Positions 1 to 11,487 of a DNA stretch of 64,000 nt are shown here, one piece after another. The stretch's first letter is position 1. Each line of letters starts with the position of its first letter. Both the position numbers and the translations under genes were made by a program. Source of the DNA: Ashinkailepas kermadecensis (lineage: Eukaryota; Arthropoda; Thecostraca; Neolepadidae); contig JAOTOM010005183.1 in the NCBI GenBank assembly GCA_034440615.1, positions 578,501 through 642,500 on the forward strand, written 5' to 3'. The notes below the pieces were generated by a model. That model saw only the letters and a list, made by a program, of their open reading frames with translations. It was not told the origin of the DNA and searched no databases.

Positions 1-109
1 GAGTTTAGGGGCGCATCGACTGCATCGGTCATGCAGCGCCCATTCACGCTGGTGTCCTACACGCACAGTGCTTACAATGACATGGGTGCATTATTTTGAA
101 AACATATTT

Positions 110-480
110 TCGGTTCATCAACAAACTTTCGGGTCTATACCAGAACCTCTAATGCTCATAGCCTCTAACGGTTCAACACATCTAGGAATCAAAAGGACTA
201 AGCGTTCAAAACCTCTAAATTCGGAGATTTGATTGCGTATTGGGGAACTTCAGAACTTCTAATGTTCAAAACCTCTAACCGTTCAAATTATCTAGGAGTT
301 CAAAGCATCTAATGACTCAAAAGCGCGAACGATCAAAAGCTCTAGGTGTTCAAAACCTCGACGGTATCAAAACATCGAATCCACAAAAACAGCAAGAGTT
401 CATACCGTCTAATAGCAAACGAGTTCAGAACCTCTAGCGATCAAAACCTCTAACGTGTTCAAAATCACTAATCAAGAACT
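110..480. repeat. Left arm of inverted degenerate minisatellite
   Basis: Irregular, decayed copies of a roughly 15-bp motif close to GTTCAAAACCTCTAA. Copies are separated by variable 3-10 bp spacers, so the array is not strictly periodic. The reverse complement of the same motif fills 721-1085, making the two arrays arms of an inverted pair around about 240 bp. ATCAACAAACT near 117 recurs inverted near 885. It could be an old foldback element or a minisatellite that was inverted. No protein-coding role is visible. Confidence 0.7.
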
Positions 481-720
481 TTTTCCTTGAAGAAGTGTGA
501 TATTGCTCTGAAAGGTGTCGTGTGGGCGATAAAATCCAAGCAAACATTTCCTTTCCGAGTTTTCGCATTCGAACTTCACACCCTTCCCTCCCACACACGC
601 AATTCAACCGGAATAACGTTCACCTTCCAAACAACGGCACCGAGCGCTTCACGCGCAGTTACCGAATTTACCATAGTTCTTGATTTAGATTATTTGAACA
701 CGCAGTACTTCTCAAGGTTT
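481..720. other. Spacer between the inverted arms
   Basis: About 240 bp of non-repetitive sequence between the arms. An open frame of 94 codons covers it (487-771, plus) and runs into the right arm. It shows no recognisable domain and no clear start context, so I do not call it a gene. Confidence 0.4.
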
Positions 721-1085
721 AAAGGTGTTCAACACTTAGAGATTTTCCACGTTATGGTTTCTGAACCTTAGAGGTATTGAACGTTTTAGAGGCTTTGAAC
801 GTTAGATGCTTTGAATGCTTTGAGGCTTTGAACTCTAGGTATTTTGATACAGTAGTAATTTTGAACCGTTGGGTTTAATGAACAGTTTGTTGATTTGAAC
901 GTTCGGAGATTTGACCGTTTTAGAAGTTTTTAACTGTTAGATACTTTGATACGTTAGAAGTTTTGAACATCCGCAACAGAAGGAAGTTTCCGCCGATTAG
1001 GGGTTTTGAACCATTAGAGGAATTGAACTTTAGAGGGTTTTAGAAGTTTTGAACTATTCGATGCTCTGAATCCTTAGACGTTCTG
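721..1085. repeat. Right arm of inverted degenerate minisatellite
   Basis: Decayed copies of TTAGAGGTTTTGAAC, the reverse complement of the unit at 110-480, with variants such as TTTGAACGTTAGATGC. The arms are similar in length (about 370 bp each). Confidence 0.7.
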
Positions 1086-2019
1086 ATACACCCCCAAACT
1101 TTCTCATCCATTGGGACCGGACACGACCTACCAAGACGGAGACCAATGGCCGATAGGAACGGCCCATAGACAGGCGACAATATGGCAATACAGGGGAGCT
1201 GAACCGAACACACAACACAACGGAGACCGGACCAGTAAACCTGACCCGAACACATAACAATCAACGTTGCTTTTTAAAAATGGCGAGAGGCGAGACAGGT
1301 CAGGCAATTATACCGTTTGCCCCCAAAATTACATGAGTTATGTCAGGAAACTGATGGAGCTCACAACATTTGGGACATTATTTCTCATTATGGATGATGT
1401 GAAATAGCCAATATCTCCGGTAAATTTACAATAAAATTGGACTTGAAACAAATAATTATATATTCGTCAACATTAATCGATCAAATCCATTTGACGAGGA
1501 GCTTACAAACTCGGATTGAAGATAGTTGGCTTTACAGCAATGAACAGCTTACATTACGGACATGACAGTGCACCGTGACTTCTAAAAGTGATCCTAAATG
1601 ACACTGCTTCAGCTTAAAGTTTCCTACCGGAAAAAAACATCCCGAGCACAGCTAGTCCCGCATCCGATCGCGCAAGCCAGTGTCTGGAAGCGCACACCGG
1701 ACAACAACACGCATCATTTCGACAAGGTCGTTGATGATGACACCCAGGGTTAAAATAATGGTTTTTCGTTAGGTGTGAGATGTCGAAACCAACACAGTAG
1801 GATGCCGAAATTTCCCATGGAATTAGTGCCATTTAAAATGCTTTTGACGTCTTTCAGACTCAAATTTGAGCCAATAGTGTGGGTACTTATGACTGTATCT
1901 TTATCATTTGTTTTAAGATTCATAATTTTGGATGAGCTATATTCGGGATAGGGAGAATAATGCCTATGCTATAAACTGGTATTGCACGCCATATCACATT
2001 ATAGGTAATCTCTTTACAT
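1086..2019. other. Featureless intergenic or intronic DNA
   Basis: Mixed-composition sequence without tandem periodicity, transposon termini or a coding-like frame longer than about 75 codons. I see nothing to annotate. Confidence 0.5.
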
Positions 2020-2033
2020 GGAGTTGCGTTGTG

Positions 2034-2202
2034 GTTGGTTGGTTGGTTATTGGTTTTTACGACACGTTGACCATTGAGTCATGTAGCGTCGCCAATCTCT
2101 CACGCCGATTGGTCGCGGGCGAAGAGTAGCGACAGGTGAGACTCGAACCCACAACCTATCGATTGTGAGACGAGCATCCTACCCCTAGACCACTCGTCCC
2201 CA
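2034..2202 (-). mobile_element. tRNA-derived SINE with tRNA-Val-like head
   Basis: Read on the minus strand it begins GGGGACGAGTGGTCTAGG, carries an A-box-like region and a B box (GGTTCGAGTCTC), and has an anticodon-like CTCACAA loop resembling tRNA-Val(CAC). A central domain follows (GCGACCAATCGGCGTGAGAG, then TTGGCGACGCTA) and the 3' end is an AACC-type simple tail. The insertion is flanked by a perfect 14-bp duplication, GGAGTTGCGTTGTG, at 2020-2033 and 2203-2216, the mark of LINE-mediated retroposition. A second copy lies at 17086-17245; the central domain also occurs at 47353-47526 behind a different head. It is not a functional tRNA gene. Confidence 0.9.
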
Positions 2203-2216
2203 GGAGTTGCGTTGTG

Positions 2217-2550
2217 AAATGTTTGTGTATCATCATTCCCTATCGAGAGCATGTACATGATGCTTATAAGCGGCATACTGTTAGAAAGAAGACATGAAGA
2301 CTCCATAAGCACGTATCAAGGAGCGGGATGTTGATTCTTCTTGGAGGTCGATTGAGTGTTCAGAAAGTGGTATATTCCACCATATTTCCCGAATAATTTA
2401 TAATTGATGACACCACATGACCACTGCCATATCTGGTGCGGCTAGACCTCACCAATGACCCCGGCGCCATCCTCGCACCAGGTGCACGGAGCATCGCTGT
2501 GCTGCATGTTGTACCGACACCGCCTGGGTGGCGGCTCACGCACCACTCGC
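2217..2550. other. Unassigned DNA downstream of the DCAF6-like exon
   Basis: On the minus strand this lies 3' of the exon at 2753-2907, so it is probably intron. The expected next DCAF6-family exon, encoding a GHRANIF-like segment, was looked for and not seen. Confidence 0.4.
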
Positions 2551-2677
2551 CGCGTCCCACTGCGACACAGACGAGGCGACACACCCACCAACGTAACGTC
2601 GCTCTCGTGCCGCGCCGCGTCTCACTGCGACACAGACGAGGCGACACACCCACCAACGTAACGTCGCTCTCGTGCCG
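2551..2677. repeat. 65-bp tandem duplication
   Basis: Two nearly identical units beginning CGCGTCYCACTGCGACACAG at 2551 and 2616, the second ending near 2677. It lies just past the donor site of the WD40 exon on the minus strand. Confidence 0.9.
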
Positions 2678-2752
2678 ACTCAATGGGCCAGGTGCGGACT
2701 TTGAGTGCGTTCAGACGGGACTGTGTGCCGATGCAGGTCGATGATGACGTAC

Positions 2753-2907
2753 CTGGCCGGTGTAGGGCTCGGTGACCTTGAGGTGGTGGTCGTCGGAGCC
2801 GGAGAGCAGGCGGGTGCCGGTGCCGTTCCACCAGATCGAGTTGACGCAGCCGCTGTGCACGGTCAGCCGCCGACTGAGCGAGAGACGCTGCACGAAGCCG
2901 TAACAGT
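2753..2907 (-). CDS. Internal exon of a DCAF6-like WD40 protein
   Basis: A 155-nt exon on the minus strand. It translates to a segment containing FVQRLSLSRRL, HSGCVNSIWWNGTG and LLSGSDDHHLKV, ending PYTGQ. This matches the first WD40 repeat of DCAF6 (IQWD1/NRIP), where the family has FIQRLKL, then VHxGCVNxICWN, LSGSDD and NPY; WDTC1 is a weaker match because it lacks the LLSGSDDxxL-PY pattern. The exon ends at a textbook donor, CAG|GTACGT (2753/2752). The acceptor is proposed as CGCCGCAG before 2907, with a weak pyrimidine tract, so the 5' edge is less sure. The frame is open: two nucleotides of a split codon plus 51 codons. DCAF6-family proteins are substrate receptors of CUL4-DDB1 ubiquitin ligases. 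No other exon was found in the window; the gene presumably continues on both sides. It could be an exon copy rather than a working gene. Confidence 0.72.
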
Positions 2908-2954
2908 CTGCGGCGACACAGCGATGTCCAGCTGAACTCCGATACACGCGAGGC

Positions 2955-3300
2955 AGTCTGACATACAGAGACGTCGGTCTGGCATACACGGACGTCGGTC
3001 TAACATACACAGACGTCGGTCTGATATTCATAGACGTCGCTCTGGCATACAGAGACGTCGGTCTGACATACATATACGTCGGTCTGATATGCATAGACGT
3101 CTGACATACACAGACGTCGTCTGACATACACAGACGTCGGTCTGACATGCACAGCCGTCGGCCTGACTCCGAAACCTCGCACGCCATACCAGTGAGGCAA
3201 CGCAGGTATGCCAGTCTGACAAGACACAGACGTCAGTCGGACGGATAAAGACATCAGTCTAACTGAAACAATTGTCAGTCTGATAGAGCTCAACATCTGT
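2955..3300. repeat. About 20-bp minisatellite, GACATACACAGACGTCGGTCT family
   Basis: Decayed copies of a 19-21-bp unit built around AGACGTCGGTCT plus GACATACAC. A unique patch of about 60 bp interrupts it near 3155-3215. It lies immediately upstream of the WD40 exon on the minus strand, so it is probably inside an intron. Frames through it read as YVRPTS-type repeats and are artefacts. Confidence 0.85.
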
Positions 3301-3756
3301 CTGCGACCAACAAACTCTGGTCGTGGGAGGCCGCCCGCAGCACATCAGTGAGCTCCAGCTCAGTGCTGGTCGCTTCTGAGACTGCAATTTGGTACACATT
3401 GGAGCAGCCTGCGGCTACATCAACGTGTCAGCGTAATTCTGGCCCGAGACAGTCCGCACACCTCGCCAGTCCGAGTACGTGACAAGACACAGAGGCCGGC
3501 CTGACCATGCGGAGCGGCGCTGCACACCAGAGCCACCTCACAGAGCTGACGCTGACGTTGCCACAGACAGTGACGCCTGGTTAGCTCCGAGGGCCGCACA
3601 TGCACCACCGGGTCCGCTTGACGACTGGTTGCCGAGGTGATGGCGGCCACAGACTTAAAACCGTTGCATCACGCTCCGCTGCAGGTCGGCAACCACCGTA
3701 GCTTTCAGGTTTTCCGGAAGCTTCAGGGCCAGAGCGAGGGCGGTATACAGTGGCGG
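3301..3756. other. Unassigned GC-moderate DNA, probably intron
   Basis: No tandem structure and no domain in any short frame. I looked for a first exon of the DCAF6-like gene here and did not find one. Confidence 0.35.
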
Positions 3757-4180
3757 TCACTGGACAATTGCATAATACACTGGACAATTACACAATACGC
3801 TGGACAATTGCATAATACACTAAAAAATTACATAATACACTGGACAGTTACATAATGCACTGGACAATTACATAATAGATTGGACAATTACATGATACAC
3901 TGTACTATTATATAATACACTGGACAATTACATAATACACTGGACAATTGAACAATGCACTTGGCAATTACATAACAGACTGGACAATTACATAATGCAC
4001 TGCACAATTATATAATGCACTGGACAAATACGTAATATGATGGACAATTACATGATACACTGGACAATTGCATGATACACTGGACAATTGCATGATACAC
4101 TGGACAATTAAATAATGCACTGGACAATTACATAATAGACTGGACAATTACATGATACACTGGACAATTACATAACACAC
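3757..4180. repeat. 20-bp minisatellite TGGACAATTACATAATACAC
   Basis: About 21 head-to-tail copies of the 20-bp unit with point variants (GCATAATACAC, ACATGATACAC, ACATAATGCAC). The period is very regular, so amplification is fairly recent. The neighbouring array at 2955-3300 has an unrelated unit. Confidence 0.95.
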
Positions 4181-5040
4181 TCGCAATCACTGGTTCACGT
4201 CCGCTCGGCGAATACACCAGCATCGGAGTAGCTGCACACTTTGCAAAATCCTGCAGAGCCTGCATTACCCAGCCAGCGGCCCTGCCCCACCGGCACGGGT
4301 GGAAATGTCGCGCAACACTTGAGGCTCCGAGCAGCAGGGAGCATCGCAGAAATGGCCATGAGAAACTCGTCGTGAGAAACGGCCTTGGAACAGCAAAACA
4401 CAAGCCTTGCATGCAACGAAGACAACACACACCGACTGGCAGACCATTGTTCGGGTCAGAATGGATCGCATGGCGTCACCACAAACCATAACATAACTTG
4501 GCAGTGGCGGACGGTGACAGAACGGCCCACCTTTGGTCGCTTGTGACGGTGGAGTGCTCTGAACGCTGGCCTGAGCACACCTAGACAGTCCGAGTAGCCA
4601 CGGGACGACGGTGCGGCCATCTGTCCCCATCCCCGGATATTGTATTTTGCCCATGTGAACCTGATTACGTCGGCACTTACCACTTGTTTTGTTCTAGGTG
4701 CCCCCTCCCCGGTTGCGTTCTTGGGACAATCGCGCTATGGAGTCAACAATTTGCATACAAAAGCACCAGAGGCATGCGTTTTCGCTCAAGGCCATCTTAT
4801 AGCTACATAAATATCCCGTCATTCTTCGGACGAATGGTAGACCGTGAAGTGGAAGAACAGCTCAGATATCAGAGCGCTGGCTTGGGTCACTCACCCTTAC
4901 ACGAGGCGAACATGTCAGACGGCTGACAGAGGCCACAAGGTCGCTGCTGCATCAGCTCGAAAATATTCCTCTTGCGCTTCGTCATCATAGTAGTCATTTA
5001 ATTGCATTCACTAGGCTCTGCAAAAAAAAGTTAAATCCGA
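4181..5040. other. Unassigned DNA
   Basis: Frames of up to 129 codons on the minus strand (4265-4654) overlap each other in different phases and match nothing I know. No transposon end or periodicity is visible. Confidence 0.35.
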
Positions 5041-5215
5041 CAATGGCTATATGATAATGATAATGATAATGATCATAATAATAGTAATGGTAAGAATGAT
5101 AATAATAACAACAGTAATAATAATAATTATCATACGAACACTAATCGTCATCAAATCATGATAATAATACAAATAACCATCATTATCATCACAAGAAGAA
5201 TAATGATGATCAGAC
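5041..5215. repeat. AT-rich low-complexity tract, GATAAT type
   Basis: Interrupted trinucleotide-like runs such as GATAATGATAATGATAATGA and ATAATAATAATT: a decayed microsatellite. Confidence 0.8.
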
Positions 5216-7828
5216 CATACCTCTACTTCTCACAGGGAAAGGGGGATTTTTTGCTCCCCTAAATTTTGTTCTACGCCACGTAGAAAAACGCGGTTTTCGC
5301 CGGAGCGTAGCACCATCCTTCATCAATTCAGTGGTACGTGGTGCACAGTAATTTTATATACCTTCTGCCATTGACCCTCCAGACTGGTTCAAAGACGTCA
5401 AAGACGGAATGTCGCCGACTACTTAGTCGGTTTTACACTACTAGTTGCTAAACAAATGACACTTTCGTGTAAAATATGGCTTAAATAGCTAGCTGAGCTT
5501 CCAGCGAACACCATGGTAACAAAATGCGATGTTAAAGTCAAGGTCACGTGCAGGGAGGCGTGGGAAGCAACATAGTTTTCCAAAGTTAGAAAGTAGCCGT
5601 ATTGCAAGCTCCAAACTACAAACCATGAAGCGATGAAGAAGACACATGGGCTTGGAAAGATGAGCTGCAACACATGGTACCCAAAGGCTTCATGAAAGGT
5701 TATGTAGCTACTTCGGACTGGGCAACGTAACCCACTTTCGGGGCACGCTTTTCACACCTTATCGATTAGTTTGCTTGTGTTTGCGTACTTAGTTTGTGTA
5801 CTTCTGTGGTAAAAAGAAGCGATATATTCGAATTCAGCACCGAAAACGACCCTAAAAACAACTTGTTGCAAAAAGATCAACATTGATCACACCGGGTTGC
5901 CTCGTGACATGAGATGACCTATGTCTTCACAACAAGAGTACTGAATTCGAATCCTAAGTTGAAAACTAACCTGGATGTCAATTTTCTGCAAAAACGGACC
6001 TCCTTAGGAGAGCCCGAGTCACCTGGGTCATTGCCTTAGGGTAACCTTGAGATGATACAAACAACAAGCATATTATGAATACACGCATACATAGACATGT
6101 AATAAGAGCATGCAGCAAAGAGCATCACTTTGGAGCTTAAAACGGAGCATCAATGACATTCCGACAATTAGTCATTTCTGAGGATGAGTCCAAGTAAATA
6201 TTTTGGATCATACCTCATGGGTCTGACTTGATAGACATTATGAACTTTCACACTTAAAACATACATTCAGGATTTGGGGCCATCATTGTTGGATTGAAAA
6301 TCCTGTGCAGGGGAACAAATTTACTTATGATCTTGACCTAACCATGCTAACCAATCTGAGGTCACCCAAATTATTGTGCATTTTTTTCGGACAACACCAT
6401 CAATAAAAAATTGGGCTTCTTTGATACCTTATTTTTTACCGTTATTAGAAAAGCACCTTAAAAACGACACCATTCGAAACCGTTGATCTCACTTCATCTC
6501 GTCTAGCTCGGTGACCCTGCATCCCCATACAAAAATTATAGTCTTAAACAATCAGCTTCCCAATTGTCAGAAGATGCGGAAACTTTCGGCGCGATCGCGC
6601 TACAGGTTCTGTGGATATTCCGGTAATACATGGAAGGCAAAATTTGCTCTCCCCCAGTGGCTAAATGGTAATAATAGCTAATAATATAACACGTATACAA
6701 TAATGTGATAATAACAGGTCACAACACGTCGATGGAATAGTAAATGCATGGCGTACGACTCTCCTATCGATTATTTAAAACTGGGCGTGCTCGGCTATTA
6801 AAGGTCACAAATGACGACATATGTTTCGGTTCGATGAACGCACGTTTGGTTCCCTTACCAAACAAATGTCGCAGCAGACTTGTGGCTGTATTTTGATCAA
6901 CAGACACGAACACCACCCAGACAGCCAGAAGTGGTGGCAGATGGGCATGATCGTTCATTTCCGCGTAAACATGCGACAATATAGCGCAATACGCTGTGCC
7001 CGTAGCAGGGAACATAGCGCGTGAAATGGGCATATTCTTGGTATCATCGCTAAGTCTAATGAAAAGCCAAACCACGTGGAATATTAGGGTAATCATGGTC
7101 AGAGCGGAACTATCAAAAGACGAAAAAAAACTCATTAAAGGGACCAGTCGTTCAAAGAACACGGCTTGGTCACTTACATTTTAGACTTCAGCAAAGCTAA
7201 GCTGACGTGTCAGGGGCTTCCTGGGTCAAGCGGAAACGTGACAGAAAGTTCATCCGAACATTTCGTAGTGATCTTCGGTTCTTAGATCTTGGGTTGATCA
7301 AGAGGTTTAAAGACGCGGCATCGAAATATTGCGCCCTTTTCAGGGATCACGGCAGTTAAATCAATCTGAGACAATCGGACTGTATGTGTCCGGGAGGTTA
7401 TACCTTTTATTCACAGGGCAATGGACAATCAGGCGTCACTCACCAGCAAAGGCGCAGGAAACGGGACGAGGCGGAGGACTTAATACTGACCATATTGGTG
7501 TTAGATGGAAAGAATTGACTTCAAAATGGCTCCCCCTCCCAACTATGAGAGTTCCCACGCCACTGCTCATCAGCCACAACACGTCACCAATCAACCACAA
7601 GCAGTCACATGCAGTCAACGACAAGTACAATCTGAGCGGCTGAGGTGGCCGGCGACTGCGCACGCGGTCGGGCCAGGGACCGGCACCGTCCCGGACCGGG
7701 CGGGTGTGAGACACTCCCACACCACCACACAAGTCGCGGGTATTTTTCCATCACAGCGGCGCGCAAAAAGGCACGGCTCTGGCGGCGGCCGCGGTGGACG
7801 CAGTGTCCGACACGGCCGGCGCAAGTTG
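5216..7828. other. Long stretch without a supported gene
   Basis: Mostly AT-rich. Two loosely similar segments near 5825-5880 and 5940-6000 (an AATTCGAAT/GAATTCAG start, later TGCAAAAA) suggest an old diverged duplication. A 132-codon minus frame (6764-7162) has several hydrophobic runs but no recognised domain and no splice signals I trust. Confidence 0.4.
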
Positions 7829-9295
7829 GCGGGCTGCCGCGAGACAGGTGGCCGCCGCGAGAGACGGGTGGCCGCCGCGGGAGACGGGTGGCCGCCGCGA
7901 GAGGTGGGTGGCCTCCGTGAGAGATAGGTGGCCGTCCCGCGAGATACGGGTGGTCGCCGCGGGAGACGGGTGGCCGCCGCGAGAGACTGGTGGCCGTCGC
8001 GGGAGGCGGGTGGCCGCCGCGAGAGACGAGTGGCCGCCGCGAGAGGCGGGTGGCCGTCCCGCGAGAGACGGGTGGCCGCCGCGGGAGACGGGTGGCCGCC
8101 GCGAGAGACGGGTGGCCGCCGAGGGAGACGGGTGGCCGTCGCGAGACGAGTGGCCGCCGCGCGAGACGAGTGCGAGTGGCCGCCGCGAGGGACGGGTGGC
8201 CGCCGCGAGACGGGTGGCCGCCGCGAGAGGCGGGTGGCCGCCGAGGAAGACGGGTGGCCGTCGCGAGACGAGTGGCCGCCGCGCGAGACGAGTGGCCGCC
8301 GCGAGACGGGTGGCCGCCGTGGGAGACGGGTGGCCGCCGCGAGACGGGTGGCCGCCGCGAGACGGGTGGCCGCCGCGATAGACGGGTGGCCGCCGAGAGA
8401 GACGGGTGGCCGCCGCGCGAGACGAGTGGCCGCCGCGCGAGACGGGTGGCCGCCGCGGGAGGCGGGTGGCCGCCGCGGGAGGCGGGTGGCCGCCGCGAGA
8501 CGGGTGGCCGCCGCGAGTGAGGGGGCGACGAGGTGGGTGGCCGCCGCAGAGAGACGGGTGGCCGCCGTGAGTGACGAGTGACCGCCGCGGGAGGTGGGTA
8601 GTCGCCGCGAGAGACGGGTGGCCGCCGAGGGAGGCGGGTGGCCACCGCGGCAGGTGGGTTGCCTCCGTGAGAGATGGGTGGCCGTCCCGCGAGAGACGGG
8701 TGGCCGCTGCGGGAGGTGGGTGACCGCTGTGGGAGGTGAGTGGTTGCCGCGGGAGACGGGTGGCCGCCGCGAGACTGGTGGCCGCCGCGAGACTGGTGGC
8801 CGCCGCGGGAGACGGGTGGCCGCCGCGAGACGGGTGGCCGCCGATAGACGGGTGGCCGCCGCGAGAGGCGGGTGGCCGCCGCGAGAGGCGGGTGGCCGCC
8901 GAGGGAGGCGGGTGGCCGCCGAGGGAGACGGGTGGCCGCCGCGAGACGAGTGGCCGCCGCGCGAGACGAGTGGCCGCCGCGGGAGGCGGGTGGCCGCCGC
9001 GAGACGGGTGGCCACCGCGAGTGACGGGTGGCCGACACGGGAGGTGGGTGGTCACAGCGAGAGACGGGTGGCCGCCGTGAGTGACGAGTGACCGCCGCGG
9101 GAGGTGGGTAGTCGCCGCGAGAGACGGGTGGCCGTCCCGCGGAGAGACGGGTGGCCGCCGCGGGAGATGGGTGTCCGCTGTGGGAGGTGGGTGGTCGTCC
9201 CGCGGGAGACGGGTGGGCGTCCGCTGTGGGAGGTGGGTGGCCGCCGCGGGAGACGGGTGGCCACCGCGAGACGGGTGGCCGCCGCGCGAAACAAG
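7829..9295. repeat. 1.47-kb GC-rich minisatellite, GAGACGGGTGGCCGCCGCGA type
   Basis: About 75-80 copies of a 17-20-bp unit with core ACGGGTGGCCGCC and variable GCGAGA, GCGGGAG or GAGGGAG joints. Length variants alternate in blocks, so the period slips. All six frames are long and open (up to 588 codons on the minus strand, reading RRPPVSRGGHP-like), which follows from the lack of stop codons in the unit. I reject a protein reading. Confidence 0.97.
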
Positions 9296-9460
9296 CCAGT
9301 GGCTCCTGAAACGCCACAAGATGAGCACGTCTCGCCGCCACTGTGAACACCGCCAAGGTGTAGTGCGTCATCCAGCGTTGGCCGATGTACTTCAGTTAGT
9401 GATAGCCAAATCTAAAGCTCAGTTCATCTGCACCGTCAGAAGCGCCGTCCATTTCACGAT

Positions 9461-9533
9461 GCATACGTTTCGGCTGACACCTTTATCAGGCTGACGTCTA
9501 ACGCCTTCATGCTGATGAAGGCATTAGCTGAAG
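9461..9533. ncRNA. Penelope-type hammerhead ribozyme remnants
   Basis: On the minus strand 9461-9490 reads CTGATAAAGGTGTCAGCC followed directly by GAAACGTATGC. That is the minimal hammerhead layout (CUGANGA, short stem II, GAAAC) carried by Penelope-like retroelements. On the plus strand 9512-9533 reads CTGATGAAGGCATTAGCTGA, a second, inverted copy of the same motif. The minus copy has A where the core guanine of CUGAUGA should be, and the plus copy ends GAAG instead of GAAA, so both are probably inactive. No Penelope reverse transcriptase or GIY-YIG frame is seen nearby, so this is a fragment. Confidence 0.6.
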
Positions 9534-10770
9534 TGTGGGTTAGTAAAATCGACATTATTTTATATTGATTTGTGGATTTCGTTATCATTGGCGTACACAT
9601 ATCGCTCTAGATCTGACAACTGGCTGATGCCTGGCGACGACAAAGGTCGATAACATCAACAGACATGCCCCCACCCCCACCAACAACAACAACACACATG
9701 TCACTTAATCACCGCGGGCATACAATTGCCAAACAGAGCGATACTCCAGACCGGAGCGATGCCTACGATGGAATCCAAGTGAGCTGCGTGCCTACATTGA
9801 GTGCCAAATCACCAGTGACAGGGCTGATGCCGACGTTCCTTGGCACTGCCGGCTGGTGCTTGGCCGGAGAAGTTGCACTGGTGGAATTAAATATGTAGAC
9901 GTCGGGATACAGCGGCATAGAACTCATTTTGTTCAGAGTGGAAGGCAGCAGGCGAAGACGTCAAACTCCCGAAACAATGCTCAAACGCCGAAACAATGAC
10001 GTCAAATGCTGAAACGCCTTGGCAATATGATAGGAAAAAGTGCAGGGTAAGATGATATTGACAGATTAACATGCATCTGCTGGCACCATTGTGATGGAGC
10101 AGATACCAGGAGTTGAGCTGGTGAAAACAGTGCCAGTTAATGCAGCTGTATGTTGTAAATTTAAAGGAAATCAATTCAGGAAGTCAAAGCTCTGTCCCCA
10201 GGAGATCAAAGGAACTTCCTGATCGGTGTTGTTTTCCACCTAAATATTTTAATTCCAGAAGACATTGTTGGGGCGTGATGTTTCCAAAACGCCCATCGCC
10301 CGTGAGCAGCAAGACGCCACTTTGGCCGACGAGTTTTTAGTTTTTTTTGGGGAGTTTTAGAGAAGACAGAGTTGCAGAATCCTCTGCTGCCATGGGAGGA
10401 GTGCATGCACTGTGAGTGAATAGAGCCCCTACATGTATATCAATGGGTGTAAATCAAATGGGTAGATATGACAATTAGCAATTTATCTATTTCAGCTGGC
10501 ACCTGGGAAGAACAATACAGAACAAGTGCCTTTTTCAGAATGAAAACATAGTAGCAAAAATTGCGAATTTCGACTGCAAATTTCAACTGGAATGCACCAG
10601 TTTTCCCCACCAAACCATGATATGAAGCATTCTATGATGTAATGCTTAGTGCAAAACCATCATATGGCAGCAATTATCAAAACATAAGAGGCTTGGCATA
10701 AACAACAAAAACCACAGAAATGCATAAAGTATGGTGAATATGACGAATGAGCAGGGAGATGTACACATGG
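9534..10770. other. Unassigned DNA
   Basis: Three ACGTCAAA/GAAAC-rich short phrases near 9960-10015 are repeated loosely. Otherwise there are no repeats and no coding-like frame. Composition becomes AT-rich after about 10.4 kb. Confidence 0.35.
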
Positions 10771-10780
10771 ATGAAATTGG

Positions 10781-10900
10781 CCCACATCAACCTTTGTGGG
10801 GATGACTGGGCATTGGTGACTGCAATGACCCAGACTGTTCTTAATTGCCACTGTATGTGGAGGGTATGTATCATGAAATAAATAAACACATCAATAATAT
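10781..10900 (+). mobile_element. 5'-truncated LINE 3' end, 120 bp
   Basis: The distal part (CAGACTGTTC, GCCACT, GTGGAGGGTATGTATCATG, then AATAAATAAA) closely matches the 3' end of the LINE at 59283-59755. A 10-bp direct repeat, ATGAAATTGG, at 10771-10780 and 10901-10910 flanks it and is best read as a target-site duplication. No coding part is left. Confidence 0.7.
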
Positions 10901-10910
10901 ATGAAATTGG

Positions 10911-11487
10911 AAGACCTGGCATTTTAAAGTCACTTGCACAGGTTTAAGTTGAGCAGTGCAAGCTTCTGGTGCCCCAGTATCAAAGGATACCAGAAAAAAA
11001 ACTTTGAACAATGGAAGTGGGTTAAACTTTTGTCACCTAAAAACAATAGTGGTAGGTTGGACCTCTTACACATAAAATTATGTTGTGGATAGCTTTTTTA
11101 ATGATCAGAAAAATAGTGGTTGATATCTGGTGACTTGAAAGCAGGAGCAGATAAAGGTTGGACAGTGGACAGCTTCCACCATCCCCCCTAATGTAAATTC
11201 TGGACACATCACTGGGGGAGAAGGTTGGGATGGCACAGAAAGTTCCCCCCCCCCCCCACCCAACTGGTGGGCTAGATCTGTCAGCGAGCAGAATGTGAAA
11301 ATGCTGATAACATCAAAACTGTGATATCTCACACAATACACACATGGCTTGACCTGGTAGGCTAGGGTGTTACATTAGGCTAGGTTAGATTCTATTTGTC
11401 CATACATGCATGCAATAGCTGTTATGAAGCACTTTGGTGACATAACAATTGTGGTATCATTGCAGCTTAGGTCACTTCCTCCATAAC
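10911..11487. other. Unassigned AT-rich DNA with a poly-C tract
   Basis: A run of 13 C at about 11247-11259 is the only notable feature. No gene is supported. Confidence 0.4.

Noticed and set aside
2130..2202. Functional tRNA gene (also considered at 17086 and 47353)
   Set aside because: Anticodon and acceptor stems pair poorly and each is continuous with a SINE body, tail and TSD.
6764..7162. 132-codon membrane-protein-like frame
   Set aside because: Hydrophobic runs come from T-rich sequence; no homologous motif or splice support.
7605..9371. Open frames of 466-588 codons on the minus strand and several on the plus strand
   Set aside because: They are translations of a stop-free GC-rich minisatellite; both strands and all phases are open, as expected from the repeat alone.
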